From: Candidatus Brockarchaeota archaeon | Lineage (GTDB): Archaea > Thermoproteota > EX4484-205 > JAAOZP01 | DNA: 37,519 nt | Direction of reading: 5' to 3' | Assembly (NCBI GenBank): GCA_017601225.1 | Contig: JAFNIX010000020.1 | Coordinates: 1-37,519 of the forward strand | Shown here: positions 32,978 through 37,519 of the stretch, piece after piece | Layout: every line of letters begins with the position of its first letter | How positions within the stretch are numbered: position 1 is the stretch's first letter | Notes under the pieces: model-generated | Database searches by the model: none | Seen by the model: the letters and a program-made list of their open reading frames with translations, nothing else | What the model was told of the DNA's origin: nothing | Made by a program: the position numbers and the translations under genes

Positions 32978-33215
32978 AGCGGTTTTCAGGAGCGAGCTTG
33001 AAGCAGAGCTTGCCTACCTAGCGTTGAAGCCGGATGAGGCTTTGAAGGTTAAGGGGCTTAAGGTCTCATCCGGTTTAAAGGGCCGAAGAATACTTTTTAA
33101 AGTAGCCTGTAGAAGAGGATTAATGTCCCTGGCTTACACGCTTATAGATTACTTGACTCACCTTAAGATGATTCAGGAGGCTTCTTCAAGGCTCGAGGAG
33201 GCCAAGTGTCCATGA
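32937..33215 (+). CDS. pcc1: KEOPS complex subunit Pcc1-like
   Basis: A 92-residue protein with a ferredoxin-like pattern: FRSELEAELAYLALKPDEAL, then a strand GRRILFKVACR, then LMSLAYTLIDYLTHLKMI. This matches the small Pcc1 family that dimerises and binds tRNA for Kae1. I chose ATG 32937, overlapping the DHH gene by 41 nt; a much longer frame upstream is only a shadow of that gene. Its last 53 nt overlap the 3' end of the convergent serS. Kae1 and Bud32 are about 7 kb away in the window. Confidence 0.75.
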   Translation: MRRSNSAECFAVLEAVFRSELEAELAYLALKPDEALKVKGLKVSSGLKGRRILFKVACRRGLMSLAYTLIDYLTHLKMIQEASSRLEEAKCP

Positions 33216-34728
33216 CCACGGGCTTAAAATCTGGCCAGAGCCTCCTCACTTCTACAGGCCAGTCTTCAGCGTTGAAGCCGTGTCTAGCTAGGAAAGCATA
33301 GACCCATCTTTCAAGGCCGTTTCCTGAGCAACCGGTCCAAACCTCCCTTCCCTTTCTCTCCTTAATATTAAACCATTCGACGTACTTGTCGTAGTGGACA
33401 GACGCGTTAGCTATTTCAAGCCACTCGCTCTCCCTGTCTCCTCTAAACGGAAGATAGGCTTCAATGTCGAAGGTTGCAGCAACGTTTCTGGAAACATCCT
33501 CTACGACGCCTGCGTGAGCCATCCAGACAGGGGTTACCTCTGCGGACCTAACCTCCATGTCAAGCGTCTTGTCGAGCAGGCTCAGATAGTTCTCCACAAG
33601 CCTGTCTCTAATCTCAACAACCTCCTCAGGCCTGCCAAGATAGACTATCTCAATCCTTGTGAATGCTGTAAGCCTCTCGAGGCTTCTTAATCCTCCTGCC
33701 TCATGCCTGAAGCTGAACCCGGATCTATCGTAGAGCCTGACAGGAGGGTTGTCAATGTTCACGGTTTCCCCGGCGAAAAGCTCGTAGAAGGGCTCGCACT
33801 GCGCGTATGGAAGGGTGTAAGAAGGCTCCTTAAGAAACGTTTTCAAGACTTCAGGCTTAGGCTCGTTGAAAACCTTAACCAGGTCAGTGTAGTCCTCGAA
33901 GTAGGAAGGCTCCCTGGAGCCAGGCTCGCAAACGTAAAGCATCTCGCTAGGGATCCCGGAGAGATGGCCCTTCTTCCTCGCGACTTCAAGAGGTATGAGC
34001 TTAGGTAGAACAACCTCCTGGAAGCCAAGCGGCTTCGCAACCCTCTCAATGATCATTTCTTCAATTATTCTTAGAAGACTAGTGTAGGGTTGGAGGTAAT
34101 ACCATATGCCGGGGTGGAATCTTTTAACCCAGCCTTCCTCCTCTAGCAGCGGCCCAGGGTCTGAAGCATACTTAACCGGCTTCTCCTGGCTCCGCCAGAC
34201 AACCTTGTGGACCTCTCTGCCTGTTGCACGGGCCTCCTGCTTCTCCAGAAAAAGGCTTATAATCCTGTCGGGAACCTGAGCATAGAGGCCAGACTCGTCG
34301 ACTTCAAGCCAGTATTTCAAACCCTCCCCCGTCTTCTCGACTTTTTTAACGAACGGGAGCCTCACCTCCCTTAGGCTTTCCCCTATGAAAGTTACTTGGA
34401 AAGTCTTGACGCCGATACCCCTGATGCCCAGCCCCATTTTAGGCCCAAGCTCCTCGCCAAACGCCTTCCTAGCTCTTTTAACAGCTTCATGCGCCCTGAC
34501 TCTTCTCCCAGACTCAACCGTTAAGCTCAGCTTCTCCTTGGTGACGGTCAGCTCAACTATCTTAGGCTCCTCGCCCTTAACCGCCCCCCGGGCGAATACT
34601 CTTGGGAAACTTGAAACAGCATACTCCGCAACCTTTTCAACCTCGTCTCCCTGCAGCTCTCTGCTTAAGTAAAGGTCTGCGGACACCCTCAGCCTTAAAT
34701 CCTTAACCACCGCCTGCTTCTCCTCCAA
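33163..34728 (-). CDS. serS: Seryl-tRNA synthetase, type 2 (methanogen-type, zinc-dependent)
   Basis: Charges tRNA-Ser. This is the rare zinc-dependent class first known from methanogens, not the common coiled-coil SerRS. Over 521 residues: an N-terminal domain with SGRRVRAHEAVKRARKAF and GIGVKTFQV, then a class II core with EEGWVKRFHPGIWYYLQP and MLYVCEPGSREPSYFEDY. The zinc ligands are visible as C311 (YAQCEPF), E360 (TRIEIVYLG) and C467 (WTGCSGNGLERW); GLERW is motif 3. The TTG start is 30-38 nt from a TATA-like box at 34758-34766 (minus strand). Confidence 0.93.
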   Translation of the reverse strand: MEEKQAVVKDLRLRVSADLYLSRELQGDEVEKVAEYAVSSFPRVFARGAVKGEEPKIVELTVTKEKLSLTVESGRRVRAHEAVKRARKAFGEELGPKMGLGIRGIGVKTFQVTFIGESLREVRLPFVKKVEKTGEGLKYWLEVDESGLYAQVPDRIISLFLEKQEARATGREVHKVVWRSQEKPVKYASDPGPLLEEEGWVKRFHPGIWYYLQPYTSLLRIIEEMIIERVAKPLGFQEVVLPKLIPLEVARKKGHLSGIPSEMLYVCEPGSREPSYFEDYTDLVKVFNEPKPEVLKTFLKEPSYTLPYAQCEPFYELFAGETVNIDNPPVRLYDRSGFSFRHEAGGLRSLERLTAFTRIEIVYLGRPEEVVEIRDRLVENYLSLLDKTLDMEVRSAEVTPVWMAHAGVVEDVSRNVAATFDIEAYLPFRGDRESEWLEIANASVHYDKYVEWFNIKERKGREVWTGCSGNGLERWVYAFLARHGFNAEDWPVEVRRLWPDFKPVVMDTWPPRALKKPPESS

Positions 34729-34785
34729 AGTTGCGACGACAATCCTGTTAAAATAGGCTTTTATAGGTTATGATGCTGGCTAAAG

Positions 34786-34799
34786 CTGCATATATGCAG
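34786..34799. promoter_or_regulatory. 14-bp perfect palindrome between serS and S3Ae promoters
   Basis: CTGCATATATGCAG is fully palindromic and lies between the serS box (34758-34766, minus) and the S3Ae box (34818-34826, plus). It could bind a dimeric regulator of either gene. Palindromes of this size are expected a couple of times by chance in the window, so position is the main argument. Confidence 0.3.
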
Positions 34800-34817
34800 G
34801 GCTTCTGCAAGAGCATA

Positions 34818-34826
34818 GTTTAAATA
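34818..34826 (+). promoter_or_regulatory. TATA box for S3Ae
   Basis: GTTTAAATA lies 25-33 nt before the TTG at 34851, implying a leaderless transcript. Confidence 0.6.
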
Positions 34827-34850
34827 CGCTGTCCGCAGGCTTCTTCCGGA

Positions 34851-35453
34851 TTGGTGAAGCAGAAAAAGGCTAAAAAATGGTTTCCAGTGGTTGCCCCGGA
34901 TTACCTGGGGGGCAAGCCAGTAGGCAGCATCTTAGCTTCCGAGCCCAGCGGCCTCATAGGCAGGACTATAAGCGTTCTTTTAAGCGAGCTGACGGACGAT
35001 CCTTCTCACACAACAGTTAAAATAAAGTTCAAAATCACTGGTGTGAAGGGGGAGACTGCCTTCACAGAACTATGGGGCTACGAGCTTGACAGGGATTTCG
35101 TGAGAAGCCTTCTTAGAAAAGGCTCCTCGAGGGTTGACATTATTTTCAACGCCACTACGAAGGATGGCTACCGGATGCGGGTTTCAGCAATCGCCGTGAC
35201 CCGTTACCGTGCTTCGCAATCCCAGAAGAAGAAGATGAGGAAGGCGATGATGAACATAGTTTTAGGCAAGTGTAGCAAGCTGAATTATTCCCAGCTGGTT
35301 CAGGAACTCGTCTTCGGCAAGGTTGAGTCAGACCTTTATAATGAGGCTAAGAAGTTTCACAGGATAAAGCTCGCAGGAATTAAGAAGATGAAGGTTCTCG
35401 AATCCCCAATTAGGCTTGAGGAGGTTAGGGCGAGCCTAGCCGAGGCTGTTTAA
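34851..35453 (+). CDS. rps3ae: 30S ribosomal protein S3Ae (eS1)
   Basis: The 200-residue protein has KKWFPVVAPDYLGGKPVG near the start, LTDDPSHTTVKIKFKITG, DIIFNATTKDGYRMRV and KKMRKAMMNIVLGK, all typical of eS1, which sits near the mRNA exit. The start could be TTG 34851 or the adjacent GTG 34854. The small downstream gene starts 1 nt after its stop. Confidence 0.95.
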   Translation: MVKQKKAKKWFPVVAPDYLGGKPVGSILASEPSGLIGRTISVLLSELTDDPSHTTVKIKFKITGVKGETAFTELWGYELDRDFVRSLLRKGSSRVDIIFNATTKDGYRMRVSAIAVTRYRASQSQKKKMRKAMMNIVLGKCSKLNYSQLVQELVFGKVESDLYNEAKKFHRIKLAGIKKMKVLESPIRLEEVRASLAEAV

Positions 35454-35454
35454 G

Positions 35455-35739
35455 ATGTCTACGAGCCTCAGCGAGGAGGAGTTGTTGAAGATCGCGGATG
35501 AAGGATACTCTGAGAGCCTTGAGCCTAAGACTCTTAAAGGATATGTGCCAAACGTTTTCGACTATATTAGGAGGTGTGACAGTGTGGAGGAGGCTTTCCA
35601 GATAGTGGACTTCCTCGTCTCCCGGAACGAGCTTCCGGAGAAGGTTGCCCGCCTCATAAAAAAGAGGATAATGGAGAAGGGGGTCAGGTTCTACGGTCCT
35701 AAGAAGCAGGTTGGTTACTACGTTGAAAAATACAGATAG
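35455..35739 (+). CDS. Small conserved archaeal-type protein, function unknown
   Basis: A 94-residue acidic-then-basic protein, helical throughout, with no membrane segment or signal. It ends in VRFYGPKKQVGYYVEKYR, a GPKK...GYYxxxYR tail that reminds me of an uncharacterised archaeal family (perhaps DUF2095; from memory only). ATG follows the S3Ae stop after one base, so it is translated with S3Ae and may have a ribosome-linked role; that is inference. Confidence 0.8.
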   Translation: MSTSLSEEELLKIADEGYSESLEPKTLKGYVPNVFDYIRRCDSVEEAFQIVDFLVSRNELPEKVARLIKKRIMEKGVRFYGPKKQVGYYVEKYR

Positions 35740-35765
35740 ATTTTAACAATTGTTTTTAACCTGAG

Positions 35766-36977
35766 TCAGCTCTTCTGCTTGCCGACGGCCACGATGCTCA
35801 CCACATCATCATCCTTTAAAACATAGTCCTCGCCAAGCCTAATCTTACGCCTAGCGTCAATAGCGTAGAGAAAATTATTCATAAGGGCGCTGTGTATGAG
35901 GCCGGCGAACTCTTTAACATTCATCCCCATCGGGACAAGGTATACATCTGGCAAAACATTCCCCTTCTTGTCAGTAAGCTTATTCGGGTCCTCAACAGGA
36001 TAAACAGTTATCATTTTAAGAACCCTGAAATACACGGTGTTCAAAAGCTCCTGGACACCCGTAGAGCCCCAAGGCTTCAAAACCTTCTCCCTAACCATTT
36101 CAAGAGCCTCCCTCTGCTTCTCCCTAAGCGCCTCAGGCCTAACAATCTTGAAGTCACTGTCCCCAGGGAAATATTCTACAAGCCCTGCTTCAGCAGCCCT
36201 CCTGAGGACAAGCTCAGCCTCAGCGCTAATCGGAATAGGATCATAGCCTGCCTCCCTAATCCGCCTAACACCTTCCTCAGCCCCCTTCCTGTCAATCTTG
36301 TTCGCCGCTATAACCATAGGCTTAGCAATAGTCCTGACGGTCCTGGCCAGCTCGATCATCGTCTCCCCGCTCCACTTCGAGAAATCGTCAGGCGGGTTAA
36401 CCTTTTCAACAGCCTTCTCAACATCTCCCCTTCCTATCGCCAGGCCGCTTAAAACCTGGCTGAGAATATCTTCAACACTCCTCCTGCTAGGCCTCCCCCT
36501 GGGAGCCTTCTGAACACCTCTCTCAATAATCCCGGCGAGCCAACGATCATACTCCTCCTCGAGAAACCTTATGTCTCTTAAAGTGTTCTCAGGATCAGGC
36601 TCAGCCGGCCTACCCTCAGCATCCAAGCTGCCCGAAGCGTCAACAACATGTATCAAAGCGTCCGCCATGCTTATTTCAGACAGAAACTGGTTGCCAAGAC
36701 CCCTTCCCTCATGTGCGCCGGGAACAATACCCGGAAGGTCGACCAGCTCAACCGGAATGAACCTGAAGCCGTTGACACACCTGGAGTTCACAGGATTGTC
36801 TGCAACGCAGAGACTCTTGCAGACACACTTCTTCCTCAAATAGCCAACACCCTTGTTCGGAGTCAAGGTGGTGAAAGGATAATCAGCAATCTTAACAATA
36901 TTCAGCGTCAAGGCTGAGAACAGCGTGCTTTTTCCAACATTAGGCTTACCGCTTAGGCCTACTAGCCTCGTAACCAT
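35766..36977 (-). CDS. ychF: YchF/OLA1-type translation-associated P-loop NTPase with TGS domain
   Basis: An Obg-related NTPase that binds ribosomes. The 403-residue protein has G1 GKPNVGKSTLF at residues 10-20, switch YPFTTLTPN, a cysteine-rich insert (CVCKSLC plus a fourth Cys) as in archaeal members, G3 DLPGIVPGAHEGRGLGN, a DALIHVVDASGS segment, and AANKID as G4. The C-terminus from about residue 315 is a TGS domain. ATG 36977 has a TATA-like GTTTAAATCC about 26-33 nt upstream on the minus strand. It converges on the S3Ae pair. Confidence 0.93.
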   Translation of the reverse strand: MVTRLVGLSGKPNVGKSTLFSALTLNIVKIADYPFTTLTPNKGVGYLRKKCVCKSLCVADNPVNSRCVNGFRFIPVELVDLPGIVPGAHEGRGLGNQFLSEISMADALIHVVDASGSLDAEGRPAEPDPENTLRDIRFLEEEYDRWLAGIIERGVQKAPRGRPSRRSVEDILSQVLSGLAIGRGDVEKAVEKVNPPDDFSKWSGETMIELARTVRTIAKPMVIAANKIDRKGAEEGVRRIREAGYDPIPISAEAELVLRRAAEAGLVEYFPGDSDFKIVRPEALREKQREALEMVREKVLKPWGSTGVQELLNTVYFRVLKMITVYPVEDPNKLTDKKGNVLPDVYLVPMGMNVKEFAGLIHSALMNNFLYAIDARRKIRLGEDYVLKDDDVVSIVAVGKQKS

Positions 36978-37002
36978 TTATGGATAGATTTGCACCACTA
37001 GG

Positions 37003-37010
37003 ATTTAAAC
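37003..37010 (-). promoter_or_regulatory. TATA box for ychF
   Basis: Read on the minus strand as GTTTAAAT, 26-33 nt before the ATG at 36977. It coincides with the stop of the decayed fragment upstream. Confidence 0.5.
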
Positions 37011-37234
37011 AATATTAGCAGGTTTTTCAATAGGCTTTTTGAACAGCCTGCGCGTCAGGTTCTCGCCCTCTTCAACATAGTCGGCTGAGAAAGGTCTAAG
37101 CAAGGCCTAGTTGACGAGCCGCTGTTTTCCCAGGAGGTTTCAAGGCGAGTCGGGTGGAGGATTATGTTGAATAGGATGTAGCCTTCTCCATCAAGCGTGA
37201 AGCGTTGATAAATCCTTTTCCCCTGTTCTCGCGG
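37005..37234 (-). pseudogene. Frameshifted gene fragment upstream of ychF, family unknown
   Basis: Two overlapping minus-strand frames read as protein. Frame A, 37234-37055, gives RFTLDGEGYILFNIILHPTR followed by LETSWENSGS. Frame B, 37106-37005, gives RPFSADYVEEGENLTRRLFK followed by KPIEKPANIV and a TAA. One frameshift near 37055-37106 would join them into about 75 residues. Neither has a good start (a TAA closes frame A upstream). Probably the 3' remnant of a broken gene; I recognise no family. Confidence 0.4.
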
Positions 37235-37276
37235 TTAGCTTATGGAGTATAGGGTTGGCATGGCTGACTGAATAGC

Positions 37277-37285
37277 TTAAATATA
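37277..37285 (+). promoter_or_regulatory. TATA box of the right-edge transcription unit
   Basis: TTAAATATA is a strong archaeal-type box. A start about 25 nt downstream would fall near 37305, just before the small ATG frame at 37312. Confidence 0.5.
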
Positions 37286-37311
37286 GGTGGGCTGGGTCAC
37301 ATACCTACGCT

Positions 37312-37431
37312 ATGCTTTCGAAGCACTGGGTAGCGGTGGCTAAGGCTGGTCGAGCCCAGGGGTCAGGCTATGCCCACCCCTCTTTAGAAGGAGTTTTCAT
37401 AAGGCTGGTGTCGCAGCATGAAGAGGATTAG
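37312..37431 (+). CDS. Possible 39-aa leader ORF or coding fragment
   Basis: ATG 37312, about 27 nt after the TATA-like box, opens a 39-codon frame ending at TAG 37431. It overlaps the next ATG (37418) by 14 nt in another frame. It could be a small translated leader coupled to the next gene, or the region may simply be a 5' leader. No family recognised. Confidence 0.25.
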   Translation: MLSKHWVAVAKAGRAQGSGYAHPSLEGVFIRLVSQHEED

Positions 37432-37519
37432 GCTTTCAAAGGATTCTGAAAACCTTCTTCTGGCTTCCGTTGAAGAAGTCCGTAGGAGGAGGCTTATAGA
37501 GTGGAGGCGCGAGCCGGCT
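37418..37519 (+). CDS. Start of an unidentified gene (3' partial)
   Basis: ATG 37418 opens a frame that stays open to the right edge (34 codons). The visible residues, MKRIRLSKDSENLLLASVEE then an arginine-rich VRRRRLIEWRRE, are basic and helical. Too short to identify. It lies downstream of the promoter at 37277 and overlaps the small frame at 37312. Confidence 0.5.
   Translation, partial: MKRIRLSKDSENLLLASVEEVRRRRLIEWRREPA

Noticed and set aside
37286..37420. Structured non-coding RNA (SRP RNA or RNase P RNA) after the strong promoter
   Set aside because: I could not find the conserved core sequences of either RNA; a short leader or small reading frame explains the stretch as well.
1..37519. 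CRISPR arrays, rRNA and tRNA genes
   Set aside because: No regularly spaced identical repeats, rRNA-like sequence or complete cloverleaf was seen on either strand.

Overview
The window is a stretch of archaeal chromosome. Evidence is the eukaryote-like translation and transcription set (L7Ae, S28e, L24e, S6e, S24e, S27ae, S3Ae, L18e, aIF2-gamma, aIF5B, RpoD/E/N, Spt4), KEOPS subunits, mevalonate-pathway genes with a type-2 IPP isomerase, an archaeal dephospho-CoA kinase, and A/T-rich TATA-like boxes about 25-35 nt before many starts (leaderless style). GTG and TTG starts and short gene overlaps are common. Lineage cannot be fixed by eye; a TACK-type archaeon is plausible, and the type-2 (methanogen-type) seryl-tRNA synthetase is a useful marker.

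Layout. (1) 1-6570 is accessory. A very large protein, open at the left edge, ends in a PD-(D/E)XK-like nuclease tip and is followed 6 nt later by a small unknown gene. Both are far more A/T-rich than the body of the large gene. A convergent AAA/DUF4143-type ATPase follows, then a scrambled partial second copy of the nuclease-tip/small-gene module. I read this as a candidate archaeal polymorphic toxin-immunity locus with an orphan cassette scar. (2) 6709-11478 is the S13-S4-(S11)-rpoD-L18e-L13-S9-rpoN-S2 cluster, with S11 inverted inside a debris-filled gap and no rpoK between rpoN and S2. (3) 11480-16666 holds MEMO, mevalonate kinase, a small antisense membrane-protein gene, IPP isomerase and GluRS. 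(4) 16736-20110 is L7Ae-S28e-L24e-adenylate kinase-aIF5B. (5) 20211-25967 is S6e, aIF2-gamma, a PIN protein, RpoE, Spt4, dephospho-CoA kinase, S24e, S27ae, Kae1 and Bud32. (6) 25986-29559 (minus strand) is thrC-hom-aspartokinase-like, with an XTP pyrophosphatase diverging from it. (7) 30182-31100 is gene-poor with decayed fragments. (8) 31101-36977 is S15, a RecJ-like DHH protein, Pcc1, type-2 SerRS, S3Ae, a small archaeal protein and a YchF-type GTPase. (9) The right edge holds another decayed fragment and the start of an unidentified gene.

Most genes are informational and tightly packed. The interesting material lies in the breaks: the toxin-like locus, the inverted S11 segment with an array of GA steps every 10-11 nt, two core genes whose conserved N-termini lack a canonical start codon (L24e with ACG, RpoE with TTA), an aspartokinase homologue lacking its catalytic motifs, and the unusual SerRS. 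All calls were made by reading the sequence; no database search was run.
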